Shown here: piece after piece, positions 29,826-40,584 of the stretch
Numbering within the stretch: the stretch's first letter is position 1
Layout: every line of letters starts with the position of its first letter
Source: Clavaria fumosa
Taxonomy: Eukaryota > Basidiomycota > Agaricomycetes > Agaricales > Clavariaceae
Assembly (NCBI GenBank): GCA_951802425.1
Contig: OX637796.1
Location: forward strand, 3,596,001 to 3,660,000
DNA: 64,000 bases
Direction: 5' to 3'
Position numbers and translations under genes: made by a program
The notes under the pieces: generated by a model
The model's input: only the letters and a program-made list of their open reading frames with translations
What the model was told of the DNA's origin: nothing
Databases searched by the model: none

Positions 29826-32800
29826 ATGGCAGACCATGTCGCCCCGCCTGTAGCCCAACCTATGAGGCTTGACCTATCTGTTGCCCCCTTTGATGGGCAG
29901 AAAAGGAACTTCCGTACGTTCCTCCGATCCCTTCGCCTCCTGTTTATGGCGAACCCGACTGTCTATGCTGTGGACCTGGTGAAGGTCCTTCTTGCTCTGA
30001 GCAAAATTACTGGAGAAGGATTCGCTGCAGAGTGGGCGAATATGAAGGCGGAAGAGATCCTGGGTAGTGGCGAGGCCGGAACCTGGGCAGAGTTTGTGGA
30101 GGAAATGAAGCGCGCATTCGATGACCCGAATGACCGTGCGACTGCCCTTGCCAATATTGCAGGGCTGAAACAGGGTGCCATGACAGCACCAGAGTTCTTT
30201 GCAAAATTCGAGACGCTGTTCCGACGGGCGAAGTTGAGTGCAGAGAAGGACTCAGGAATCCTAGTCCATTGGCTGGAGTTGAACCTGAGTAGGAGGTTGG
30301 TGGAGAGAATCTATGGTGTCTCCCCGATGCCAGAGACATATGGAGAATGGAAGGTGCTGGCTGAGAGGCTTGATGCCCAGCAAAGGCGACTGGATGGGAT
30401 ACTCACGGAACGGACACCGCGACCCACTGTGACCCCCGCGCGACCCACCGCGACCCTACCACGACCTGCCGTGACCGTTTCGCAACCTCTTGTGACCCCT
30501 CTGCTGTGTACTCCAGATGTGGCCATGGCCCGAGGATGGGCCCCTGCTGATGAGAGATGTTGTTTCCGATGCCACCAGACTGGCCATGCTGTCCGTTTCT
30601 GCCCCCTGCCTGATACGCGTCTGCAGGTCCCAAGGGCCCAAACCCGGGCAGCACCATGTGCCCCCCAAATGGCGGAGGGATATGAGAAAGAGATTGCACG
30701 GCTCCGAGCCTGCATAGAGCTGTGTGAGAGAGAGAGGAGGACTCCCACTGGGGAGAAGAAGTGTGCCAGCCCCCTTTCCGTCCCTGTGCCTGCTGCAAGT
30801 ATACCCCGATATACTATCTTGCAGCGGAGACATACCCGAATTGGGGCTGAGGTGAAGGAGGAAGTGAGACTGGCAGAGCGCCTAACCAGAGTGCGGCCAG
30901 AAGTGCAGAAACATGTGCCACGAGAGCTAGCCATCCAGGTGCACTTGGAGGCTTTCAGCACTGGCAAAGGGACCACAATGAAGGCCCTTGTTGACTCAGG
31001 GTGCACCAACTGCTTCATGGATTTGGAGTGGGCGAAAGGAGTGGGACTGGAGCCATCTCTCCTGCTGAACCCAATCACCATGTATAATGTGGATGGGACA
31101 CAGAACAGGAATGGAAAGGTCCGGTATGGGATAGAGGTGCTGGTGAGAGTTGGTGACCACCAGGAGCGGATCCACTTTCTGCTGGGAAAGACCCAGTCCC
31201 ACAAGGTCATCCTTGGGCATGACTGGCTCAAGCGGCATAACCCGGATATCGACTGGCAGAAGGCAGAGCTGAGCCTTACCCGCTGCCCCCCACAGTGTTC
31301 CCCATCCCCTCGAGCCTCTGCACCCCTGAAAACGAGTACCCTCGCATCCACGAGTATTCTGGACACCCGTTTTCCCAACTCTGGCCCTACCCCCGATTGG
31401 CCCAGCCGCTACCCTTTGGTGTTTAGTGAAGCAAAGTGGGATGAACTTCCCCGCTCCCGACCAGACTTCGATATTAAGATCGAGTTCAAAAAGGACCCTG
31501 AGCACCTCTCCTCCAAGCTGTATTCTTTGACACGGCAGGAGATGGTGGAGATGAACCGTTGGGTGGATGAGCAGCTTGCTTCTGGACGAATCCGGCCCTC
31601 AAAATCCCCGTATGCCAGCCCCTTCTTCTTCAAACATGAGAAGGACAAACTGCGGCCAATCATCGACTACTCGAGGCTGAATGCACACCTGATCAAGGAC
31701 AAGTACCCCCTCCCCCGCATCCGAGACACAGTGGATGTGCTTAAAGGAGCGTCGATCTACTCTAAGATTGATGCAAAGGGAGGTTTCCCATCTATGCAGG
31801 TCTGGCCCGAGCACCAGCACCGCTGCGCCTTCCTGACACCCCGTGGACTCTTCGAACCAGCTGTCATGTGGTTTGGACTGCAGAATGCCCCTGCTACCTT
31901 CCAACGCTTCATGAATCATGTGTTGAGGGAGGAGATTGCAGGAGGACATGTGAGGGCCTATGTGGATGATGTCATTGTGTTTGCAGAGGACTTGGCTACA
32001 CACCGGTACTGGATGGATCGGGTCTTGAGGAAGTTTGGAGAGAATGGGTTGTGTCTCAAACTCAGTAAATGCGAGTTTGAGAAGAGCGAGATCATCTTCC
32101 TGGGGATGAAGATCTCCCACAACAGACTAGAGCATGATCCGGCCAAGGGTGCGGCAGTCCGAGATTGGCCACGTCCCAAGAATGTGAAGGATGTCCAGAG
32201 GTTCAATGGAATGCTGAACTACCTCCGCCGACACATCCCGAATCTTTCTGCCCGGGCAAAGCCACTCTTCCGGCTGACTGGGAATGTTCCATGGAAATGG
32301 GAGGAGGAGGAGGAAGCAGCCTTCCGAGATCTCCGCCAGGCACTCGTATCGGCCCCGGTCTTGGCTCTGCCTCAGGACAAAGGGAGATGGAAGGTAGAGA
32401 CAGATGCAAGCAACCTGGCAACTGGTGGAGTGCTCTCGCAGCAGCAGATGGATGGAACCTGGAGAGTTGTTGACTATATCTCCAAGGCCCTCACTGCAGC
32501 TGAGAAGAACTATGATGTGTACGACAAGGAGTTCTTGGCTGTGATTCGGGCACTTCGCGAGTGGCGAGCATACCTCATTGGAGCAGAGGAGACGATTGAG
32601 ATCTGGACGGACCATGCAAACCTCCAGTACTTCCGGAAGCCCCAGAAGTTGAAGCCGAGGCAGGTTCGTTGGGTTGGAGAGCTCCAGTGCTTTGACTTTG
32701 AGATAAAGTATCGCACTGGCAAGTCGAATACAAAGGCAGATGCACTCTCCCGGAGACCGGACTATGGAGAGATGGTGGAGGAGGATGCACCGGTGCAGGT

Positions 32801-34274
32801 TTTCCCGGAAACGGAAGTCCGTGTGTCATTCACATCGGAAATGGAGACGCTACTCCAGAAAAATAGCGCAGTACACATACAGAAGCCGGAGGAGCTTGAT
32901 GATGAGTGGACACGAGATCGTGCTGGACTCTGGCGGAAGGGGATAGTCACTTGGGTCCCCCTAGGAGCTCGTGAGGCCGTTCTCGAGTTTGAGCATGACC
33001 TCCCCGCTGCTGGACACCCTGGGCCCCGGAAGTTGAGAGCAGCACTAGTGAAGGGTTATTGGTGGCCAGACATGGTAAAAGATGCAGATCGGTATGCCCA
33101 GGGGTGTGAGACATGCCAGCGGACAAAGCCCGACCGTACCAAGCGTGCTGCCCCACTGCACCCCCATCTGGTGCCCGATGGTCCCTGGTCAGTGATTTCA
33201 TGGGACATAGTCGGTCCCCTCCCCCTCTCCCGTGGACATAATGCCATCCTTGTTATTGTCGACAAATTCACGAAACGGACACTGCTCGAAGCGATTGGGC
33301 TCGACCTCACAGGACTTGGAGCGGCGCGTCTCCTCCGGGATCGAGTGTTTCGTGACCATGGAGTCCCTCACAAGGTTGTGAGTGACCGGGGGTCCCAGTT
33401 TGTGTCCCGCTTCATGAAGGAGTTCTACTCCATGATCCGGGTAAAGGCAAATCCAAGTACTGCCTTTCATCCACAGACTGATGGACAGACGGAACGGGCG
33501 AACCAGGAGATGGAGATCTATCTCCGGGCTTATGTGGACCATCTCCAGGATGACTGGGCTGAATGGTTGTCCACCGCGGAGTTTGCTCTTAATAATCGTG
33601 AGCACTCAGCGACAGGACAGACACCTTTCTTCCTCGATTATGGACGACACCCATGGAATGGGGGGCTCCGGCCACCTTCTGAGGTGAACCCGGCGGCAGA
33701 CGAGTGGATGGCTAAGCTCACGGAGTCCCGAAGAGCAGCCAAGGAGGCAATGGAGAAAGCGGTGGCAGCGATGAAGAAGAGCTACGATAAGGGGAAACGC
33801 CCAAGTCGGGAGTACTCTGAGGGAGATCTGGTCTGGCTGGATACTAGAAACTTGAAGATGGACCGGCCCTGTAAAAAGCTTGACAACAAGAGAGCAGGCC
33901 CCTTTGCAGTTGAGGAGAAGGTGGGACCTGCTGGGTATCGCCTCAAGCTCCCTCAGGCCTGGCGCATCCATCGGGTCTTCAATGAGTTGCTGTTGACACC
34001 ATACCACCCCCCCTCCTTCCCTTCTCAGAACCTGCCTCCCCCTCCACCCCCTACGATTGATGATGACCACCTGGAGTATGATGTGGAGGCGATCCTTGAT
34101 GTTAAGAAGGTGGGACGTGGGGTGAAGTACTTGGTGAAGTGGTTGGGATATCCAGTGGAGGAAAACACTTGGGAGCCCCGTAGGAACCTCACTAACGTAA
34201 CATTGCTTCTCCGGGACTTCTTCCTCTCCCACCCCGACAAGGCCAAGCTAGCTGGTCGGGACGCCCAGCCTTAA
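29826..34274 (+). CDS. Gypsy gag-pol polyprotein with chromodomain
   Basis: A single frame of 1482 residues; the first true ATG is 29826 (MADHVAPPVAQPMRL). Order: capsid-like Gag; CCHC knuckle CFRCHQTGHAVRFC (about residues 246-259); retropepsin motif ALVDSGCTNCFMD (Asp about 390); reverse transcriptase with RAYVDDVIVFAED (YVDD from about 712); RNase H with VETDASNLATGGVLSQQ (about 857); integrase HHCC domain (HDLPAAGHPGP and CETCQRTK) and catalytic core (WDIVGPLP, VVSDRGSQF, TDGQTERANQE). A C-terminal chromodomain follows (EYDVEAILDVKKVGRGVKYL then VKWLGYPVEENTWEP, from about residue 1417). No stop or frameshift is seen, so it may be active. Confidence 0.95.
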   Translation: MADHVAPPVAQPMRLDLSVAPFDGQKRNFRTFLRSLRLLFMANPTVYAVDLVKVLLALSKITGEGFAAEWANMKAEEILGSGEAGTWAEFVEEMKRAFDDPNDRATALANIAGLKQGAMTAPEFFAKFETLFRRAKLSAEKDSGILVHWLELNLSRRLVERIYGVSPMPETYGEWKVLAERLDAQQRRLDGILTERTPRPTVTPARPTATLPRPAVTVSQPLVTPLLCTPDVAMARGWAPADERCCFRCHQTGHAVRFCPLPDTRLQVPRAQTRAAPCAPQMAEGYEKEIARLRACIELCERERRTPTGEKKCASPLSVPVPAASIPRYTILQRRHTRIGAEVKEEVRLAERLTRVRPEVQKHVPRELAIQVHLEAFSTGKGTTMKALVDSGCTNCFMDLEWAKGVGLEPSLLLNPITMYNVDGTQNRNGKVRYGIEVLVRVGDHQERIHFLLGKTQSHKVILGHDWLKRHNPDIDWQKAELSLTRCPPQCSPSPRASAPLKTSTLASTSILDTRFPNSGPTPDWPSRYPLVFSEAKWDELPRSRPDFDIKIEFKKDPEHLSSKLYSLTRQEMVEMNRWVDEQLASGRIRPSKSPYASPFFFKHEKDKLRPIIDYSRLNAHLIKDKYPLPRIRDTVDVLKGASIYSKIDAKGGFPSMQVWPEHQHRCAFLTPRGLFEPAVMWFGLQNAPATFQRFMNHVLREEIAGGHVRAYVDDVIVFAEDLATHRYWMDRVLRKFGENGLCLKLSKCEFEKSEIIFLGMKISHNRLEHDPAKGAAVRDWPRPKNVKDVQRFNGMLNYLRRHIPNLSARAKPLFRLTGNVPWKWEEEEEAAFRDLRQALVSAPVLALPQDKGRWKVETDASNLATGGVLSQQQMDGTWRVVDYISKALTAAEKNYDVYDKEFLAVIRALREWRAYLIGAEETIEIWTDHANLQYFRKPQKLKPRQVRWVGELQCFDFEIKYRTGKSNTKADALSRRPDYGEMVEEDAPVQVFPETEVRVSFTSEMETLLQKNSAVHIQKPEELDDEWTRDRAGLWRKGIVTWVPLGAREAVLEFEHDLPAAGHPGPRKLRAALVKGYWWPDMVKDADRYAQGCETCQRTKPDRTKRAAPLHPHLVPDGPWSVISWDIVGPLPLSRGHNAILVIVDKFTKRTLLEAIGLDLTGLGAARLLRDRVFRDHGVPHKVVSDRGSQFVSRFMKEFYSMIRVKANPSTAFHPQTDGQTERANQEMEIYLRAYVDHLQDDWAEWLSTAEFALNNREHSATGQTPFFLDYGRHPWNGGLRPPSEVNPAADEWMAKLTESRRAAKEAMEKAVAAMKKSYDKGKRPSREYSEGDLVWLDTRNLKMDRPCKKLDNKRAGPFAVEEKVGPAGYRLKLPQAWRIHRVFNELLLTPYHPPSFPSQNLPPPPPPTIDDDHLEYDVEAILDVKKVGRGVKYLVKWLGYPVEENTWEPRRNLTNVTLLLRDFFLSHPDKAKLAGRDAQP

Positions 34275-34285
34275 GAGGGGGGTGA

Positions 34286-34575
34286 TGTTAGGATCGCTTA
34301 TGTAAGCCATCCCAAAGTGCAGTTGTGGAGAAACTGGGGAGGGTTGTTGGAAGGTCACATGACCTGTGGCTGTGGTCAGATTACATAATCGTAAGATCAC
34401 ATGACCTGGGCCTGGGCGCATCACGTGATCCAAGAGGTCCGAGCGTGGGAACGCCGGCAAATGCCGAAGCGTTCGCTATATATACTACGTCTTTTCCATT
34501 CTTGTACCCTTTTCCCCTTATCTTAGTATTGTCGTCATGACCTTACGCTTAAGTTGTGTGAGACCCAGTCTGATA
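34286..34575 (+). repeat. Gypsy 3' LTR
   Basis: 290 bp, matching the left LTR except for A at 34333 in place of C at 29009. It is followed by the duplication GTGCC. Confidence 0.93.
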
Positions 34576-34580
34576 GTGCC

Positions 34581-37150
34581 GGTACACAGTCGACTTTGTC
34601 GATTGTGCGACGCGCTGGACACACGTAGCGTTCGTTCGCCGTAAGAATCAAGCGTTTCAGACATACCTTGATTTTGAGAAAGGACTTGAGACACAGAACA
34701 ACGTGAAGATAAAAATCCTTCGCTCTGACCATGGCCGCGAGTTCCTAAACGATAGGTTTAGTGAGCACTTAGCAAAAAGAGGGACGAAAAGAGAACTCAC
34801 CGTCCACGATACGCATGAACAAGTGGGCGTAGCCGAGCGCTGGAACCGCACGAAGGCGGAACTAGCGCGGGCGATGCTGATAGACTCGAAACTACCGAGG
34901 TTTCTATGGGCTGAGGCTATGAATCACGCTGCCTGGATCAAGAACCGCTCACCTACTCGAGCACTTGACAACTGCACCCCCTATGAAGCCAGATATCGCA
35001 GCAAACCCGACATGTCCAAGCTCATCCCCTTTGGCACGCATGCCTGGGTCAAGATACCCGATGCCGGTAAGCTTGAGTCTCGCGCGAAGTTCGGCCACTT
35101 CGTCGGCTTCGATGGGACAAGCACCGGGTACCGTATCTATTACCCAGACAAACGTCAGGTAAAAGTTGAGCGTGAGGTCATCTTTAACCGCACCGGACAC
35201 TCCCAAACCGTCCCAATACCCGAGGAATTGGAGGCCGTGGGGGAGAAGATCAAGAACATCCTCCAAGACCTCAAGGGAGACCGTCCGTCGTCGCCCAGTG
35301 TCGACGAAAGTTCCAGCGACCCAGGCGACCCAAACGACGTTAATCAGCGGTCAAACGACGACGAAAGTGACTCAGATGACACTCACAGTCGGTCTGGTAG
35401 CCCTCAACCTCCGTCTCCGCCGCCCGATTACCCTCACCATTCCGAAAACGAAGACGCTGGTCGACCGCGCCGTAAACGCCATGATCCCGGTTTTTACAGG
35501 AAATTAGCTGGGTACCAAGTCTATACCACTGATCACGCACCTGAAGGCCCTCTAGACGACTCACTAGATCCTCTCCCGCTGCTTGCACTGAGCGCTGGCG
35601 CCATAGGTTCAGAACCGCGCACGCTCACAGAAGCACTATCGAGAGACGACGCGCGTCAATGGCAAGAAGCTTGGGACGCTGAGCTCGCACAGCTGCAACG
35701 CCTACGTACCTGGAAGATCGTCCCGCGGCCGTCCAACAAGCCCGTTATCCCGTTTAGCCATGTCTTCAAAGTCAAGTTAGGCCCAAACGGTGAAATTTTA
35801 AAATACAAAGTCAGGCTCGTTGCTGGTGGACACAGGCAGGTAAAAGGACTTAACTACACCGAAACCTTTGCCGCCGCTGCCAAGATCGCCTCAATCCGAG
35901 TCGTCCTCGCCAATGCGGCCCAACTTGACTGGGAGATCGATCAAATCGACGTCGTCGGCGCTTACCTCAACGCGGAGATCGATGAAGACGTTTTCATGGA
36001 GGTCCCTCCAGGCGTGCTAGGCACGAACAATAGAGGGAAAGTGTGCAAGCTCCTAAAGGGTCTCTATGGGCTGAAGCAATCAGGAAGGAAATGGCACGAA
36101 AAGATGACGAGCGTCTTCCTCGACCTGGGATTCACACCGTCATGCTTGGACCACTCGGTGTTTACAAAAACCAATGCTGGCCAAACAACCCACGTAACGG
36201 TCTCAACAGACGATATGGTCATCGCCGCGAGCTCACACGCAGCCGTAAACGAATTTAAAAGGTCTTTCTCTAAGTATTTTGAGATTACCGACCAAGGCGA
36301 AGCCTCTTGGCTTCTAGGCTTCGAGATAAGGCGTGACCGTGCTGCAAAAACGATTTCCATCAATCAGAAAGCCTACATTACAACGATGGCCGAGAGGTTT
36401 GGACTGACCGATGCGAAGCCAACGTATACGCCCATGGAGCCTGGCGCGGTTTTCTCCAAGGATCAGTGTCCTTCCGAGCCCATCCGCGCACCCTACCAAG
36501 AGGCCTGCGGCAGCGTTCTTTGGCCTGCGGTCATTTCACGCCCGGACATACAATTTGCGGTCGGAATATTAACCCAGTTCACCCAGAACCCAGCTGAGAT
36601 CCATTGGAGAGCAATCAAACGTGTAATAAAATACCTACACACCACTCGCGATCACTGGTTAATGCTTGGTGGAACTATCAATGAACCGGACGTGTACGCA
36701 GACGCGGATTGGGCCTCGCAGACTCATCGTCAATCCATCTCGGGGTATGCGGTCAAGCTGGGCACCGGCGTCGTCTCGTGGTCATCGAAGAAGCAGCCGC
36801 TCGTTGCACTGTCAAGCGCCGAGGCCGAATACATCGCCGCAACACACGCGGCGAAAGAGATCCTGTGGCTGCGAGCTTTTCTCAGCGAGCTAGGGAGATG
36901 CCCGACCGGACCGACCAAGCTGCTTACCGATAATCAGTCTGCCATTGCTATATCCAAGGATCCTAAATTTCATGCGAGGACGAAACATATCGACGTGCGG
37001 TACCACTTTATAAGAGATTTGGTCCGAACGAAGAAGATCAACATCACGTACGTGCCAACCGATGCCAACCTCGCTGACACATTCACGAAGGCGTTGTCCC
37101 GGACGAAATTCGAGGGCGCAAGGAGGTCGATTGGGCTTTGTCCCGCTTGA
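34581..37150 (+). CDS. Copia gag-pol polyprotein, 3' part
   Basis: Resumes the copia frame after the gypsy insertion. The rest of the integrase core follows (ILRSDHGREFLNDRF, VGVAERWNRTKAELARAML), then an acidic linker, and the copia reverse transcriptase (VFKVKLGPNGEILKYKVRLV, QIDVVGAYLNAEIDEDVFME, LLKGLYGLKQSGRKWHEKM). RNase H follows (VYADADWASQTHRQSISGYA, WSSKKQPLVALSSAEAEYIA, RTKHIDVRYHFIRDLV). The reverse transcriptase active site reads VSTDDMVIAA, that is STDD, where copia elements usually have YVDD; both Asp are kept. It ends SIGLCPA with the stop at 37148-37150, directly before the purine tract. Confidence 0.9.
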
Positions 37151-37157
37151 GGGGGAG

Positions 37158-37397
37158 TGTTGAAGATCAAGCGGAGCCTGAATCTTATTTAGACTGTTAC
37201 AGCCACGCGAGTGGTGCGATACTGCTCAGTACGGTATACCGACTGAGCAGTGAGTAAAATTTTCTATGCGACTACAACTTCTCTTATTGACACGACTACT
37301 TGTAGATAAACTTACATTGCAGGTAGCTGTCTAATAAAAACTGAGTACGGTATACCGACTGAGCAATAAACTTACATTGCAGGGCATATCTTCTATA
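37158..37397 (+). repeat. Copia 3' LTR
   Basis: 240 bp and, read base by base, identical to the left LTR. Followed by the target duplication GAAGA at 37398-37402. Confidence 0.93.
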
Positions 37398-37402
37398 GAA
37401 GA

Positions 37403-38035
37403 GAAAGAACTGAGGGTTATAGGCGCGAGCGTCCGTTGAATAGTACATTATGTAACTAACATTGTAAGGCAGCAGTAAGCCGCAGGCTGTGTAAAAGATC
37501 TATGTAGTGTAGTAGTGTAGTGATCACAATGGGCTGCCCTGCCAAAATCCCAACACAGTGATTTACGGAGTCCGTTTGTAAGACCTGCTAACTTGTTAGT
37601 AGGAATACTGCCTGATATGGGCGGATCTAATGCGGGTGAGAGAACGTAGCGTTTTGGAATGCGATGATGTTTTTCTGTTTTACATCACTGGCAGGGATGG
37701 GCGTCATACACGCAAGGGTTCCGAGGGTGCTGGTCCCCTGACGCCAGACTCGGATACTTGGACAACGAGATCGTTTCATGGCTTGTGCGTTCGGGTTCCG
37801 CCCACTCAAAGCAGCCAGCTTCCTCAAGTTTTTTCCCGCTGAGAAATACCTTGTTATGGCACTTCGCCTCTTCTCTGTCATCAATGGTCTTGCTGGCGCC
37901 TTTAAAAGCGAAGCCAGGTGCCACCTCTTTCATCCTGAGACAAATACGCTGGAAAGGGTTGATCAGAATCCGGTCATTGGGTTTCCCTATGATGTTCTCT
38001 CAATGTCCACACATACTCGTTTTGATATTGTCTAG
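37403..38035. other. Flank of the copia element, weak coding signal
   Basis: Short open frames on both strands, none with a recognisable domain. It may contain 5' exons of the gene ending at 39258, but I cannot join them with confidence. Confidence 0.4.
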
Positions 38036-39258
38036 TAAGTCTGATCTCAGAATCTGGAAAGCCAGTAATGAACTCAATGTTGGCAGTGTAAATGTGGGAC
38101 ACCAAGTGCAACTCATCCACATTGACGATCAATGCAAAATGAGAGTGGAGCCTCCTTTGCAGAGTGCAACTGGTTCAGACATCTTGTCTGTAGTCAAAGG
38201 AAATTACCTTGTGGCTGTCGATGTAAGCAGTTTGAGAAGAGTTTGCGCCTTGCTGCTTCCATTGATCCATCAATTCCCCCTAGACATGTTATCGCAATCT
38301 TGTGCCAGATCATGCCTGTAGCAGCCTCAATACTTTAAGTGATGCCACCGGACTGCTTCTCGTTCCCAGTCCTCTTCTTGTGAGACCTTCTTATTACCTC
38401 ATAATGGAGGGGGACTGTCCTGGTTGCTCGTGGAAACTAGGTCAAGCCTACGTACATTACAGAGGGAACAATGAGGATATTTTTGTGACTCTAGCTTTCT
38501 TTATGCAAAACACTCCAGTGGTGAGCGAAGATATCAAATCATCTATGCTGATTAACTGATTTCTTGGACCTTGGACAGAAATCTTCACTCTTCTACCTTG
38601 ATGGCTCTCAAGATCTTATTGCCGGTAAATGGCAACGGCATGACGTGGAATCAGGAACTCATCGTCTTGCTTTCAGTGAGTTGCTAGAAAATTGTAGTAG
38701 TTTAATCTATCGCACACGCCTCAACTTCATTTTGTAGGTCCTACTTCTATGAATCGTCGTCTTGTTTTCATGTTGAACGTTGATGACTACGGATTGAGGG
38801 CATATAATTTCCTACCAGCAGCAGATTCGGGCAGCAACTTCCTTTCGTTTTATCTTGCCTATAAAAGACTCGACGATGCAACCATGATTCCAAGAGATAT
38901 TGTCATTCCAGAAGCTGCCGTTTCTGACGGCGAAATCCAGATCTTCATCAGTTACGCTCCGAAGTCATCCTCAGCTTCCGGCGGACAGGCCATTCGGAGA
39001 TTCATATACAACGTCGACCGGAAAACATTTACCGAGGCACCTTTTGATCCCCCACTGCCTCAGGACGTGACAGACACATCTCAGATGGCCATTGGCCCTG
39101 GCAGGTCAACTGGATACTTCGCCATGCGTTACACTACTACTAGTGGATCTGTCTTGCAAGTGTCGAGCATGGGTCAGGCCGGTTTAGGCTCAACGGCGAG
39201 GATTTTAGTTGAACCGATTTCCCAAAGCGTTTGGCTTGATTACCGGTCTCCCACTTGA
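38036..39258 (+). CDS. Hypothetical protein, multi-exon (F-box-associated type?)
   Basis: Exons supported by open frame and splice-like ends are LRIWKASNELNVGSVNVGHQ with SDILSVVKGNYLVAVD (about 38040-38222), LLVRPSYYLIMEGDCPGC with YVHYRGNNEDIFVTLAFF (about 38340-38520), FYLDGSQDLIAGKWQRHDVE (about 38580-38675), and a last exon MNRRLVFMLNVDDYGLRAYN to VWLDYRSPT (about 38738-39258). The repeating pattern of a hydrophobic strand and then IW or D-W turn recalls the beta-propeller-like C-terminal half of agaric F-box proteins, but no F-box was found. The 5' end is unresolved. The gene lies just downstream of the copia element. Confidence 0.45.
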
Positions 39259-40584
39259 TTAGATTTGCGTATTGTACATCTTGTGTATTGTATGTTGGTC
39301 AAACAGTGTTGCCCGCAGGCTGCCAGACAGGGGCTGCGTAGGTGTTAAAAATGGTATATCAGTCATAACCACTAAGAACCGCCACCTAACAGCCCAATAT
39401 TTCCTTGATGAATGTGTGATTCCCAGTACGATCGCCGTTAGCCCTTCCGCCTCCAATCTAAAGAACAAGAGCCAGCATCAACCTGCCGGCTTGTCGTGAG
39501 CTTTCATCGGAGAGACCGCCGTCTCTTCCCAATAGCGAGTGCCTCTGAACTTGACTTTCGAGGTGTCACATAAGGGACTTTTTATCCTGAGGCAACGAAG
39601 CCGTAGGAGGTGGTTTTATTTGCTGTAATTTTTGTAATTTACAGGCATAAAAACAAAAAATCGCACTTACATTTCGTTCTTTGGTTCTGCCCTTGCAGCC
39701 GCCGTGCTTTCTGCTTGTCAAAATCTATTCACCAGCAGTCCCAAGTCAAAATTTGCTCTTTGTCTTGATCCCCTTCGCCTTGGCCTCTTTTGAGTGTTTC
39801 TTCTTAGTCCGCCTCTCGATAGGGTTTCTTTTCCCCAATGTCTATTTGCATTGCTTTCACTCCATGGCGCGGCTCCTGCTGCACCACCACAGAATGGCGC
39901 ATAAATCTGTATGCCGGAGACACAGAGAGAAGCATAATTTTCTGTCAAATTTTTAGGGAAGGCATCAAAAACGGACGACGGAAATGAGTGTCGTCATCAG
40001 TAATAGGGGTCGTTCAAGAGATGCTGGTGAGGATTATTGCGGGGTTTTCCGGGGTTAGTGCAGCGCAGGCATAGCCATTATCGTCTGAACTCTGAAGGTA
40101 CGAGTGGATGCACACTGCCGGTGCGCATCCAGTGGTCTGGGCAGTAAAACTGGTACGCATCTGCTTGGCGTGCGAGACTGAGTGAAAGGCTTTGTTCCCT
40201 TCTCGGTGAGTTGCGGCGGAGACAGCCTTATGAGTCCACATGTCGAGGCGCTGGTGGGTGAGCATTGCCAACCTTGTGCCCGTTCCGCGCGAACTTTGCC
40301 AAGGCCAAGGACTTTAAGTCAGCTAGTAATTAGTCAGCCCCTATCTTATAACCTCACGTGATGACTTTACTAGCACCCTTTTTGATTCCCGCAACTGACG
40401 CTCTTTGATGGCGGTCTCACCGGCCTGCGCGGCAGTCACTCAGCGCACTGCACTGTCTTGGCCGTCACGACGATCTGGACTTGCATAGCCCAGGAACCGC
40501 TAAGGCATTTCCTAGACGTCCGTCATCCATTTCTAACGCCCTCTCATCCTCATCGTACACGGCGACACATCACTATTCATCCAC
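39259..40584. other. Gene-poor stretch
   Basis: About 1.3 kb with only short open frames on either strand and no recognisable protein, RNA or repeat. The right end must hold the promoter of the PLC-like gene. Confidence 0.5.

Larger units (their letters stand above)
28962..34575 (+). mobile_element. Ty3/gypsy chromovirus-type LTR retrotransposon
   Basis: A complete 5.6 kb element inserted into the integrase region of the copia element in the same orientation, with 290 bp LTRs and a 5 bp duplication GTGCC. It has a ~575 bp leader, one open gag-pol frame (29826-34274), and a polypurine tract AAGAGGGGGGTGA at 34273-34285 just before the right LTR. The LTRs differ at one position that I can see (C at 29009, A at 34333), so insertion is recent. 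The encoded chromodomain places it with chromoviruses, which often target heterochromatin. Confidence 0.95.
27052..37397 (+). mobile_element. Ty1/copia LTR retrotransposon, interrupted by a gypsy element
   Basis: It is bounded by two LTRs of 240 bp that read as identical, and by a GAAGA duplication. The internal frame begins 5 bp after the left LTR. A purine tract GAGGGGGAG sits at 37149-37157, directly before the right LTR, as the second-strand primer. Without the 5.6 kb nested gypsy insertion the element would be about 4.7 kb, normal for copia. The coding frame is open on both sides of the insertion and in register across it. The matching LTRs indicate a recent arrival. Confidence 0.95.

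Noticed and set aside
39681..39956. Hydrophobic plus-strand frame of 91 codons
   Set aside because: Pyrimidine-rich composition explains the hydrophobic residues; no family match or gene structure.
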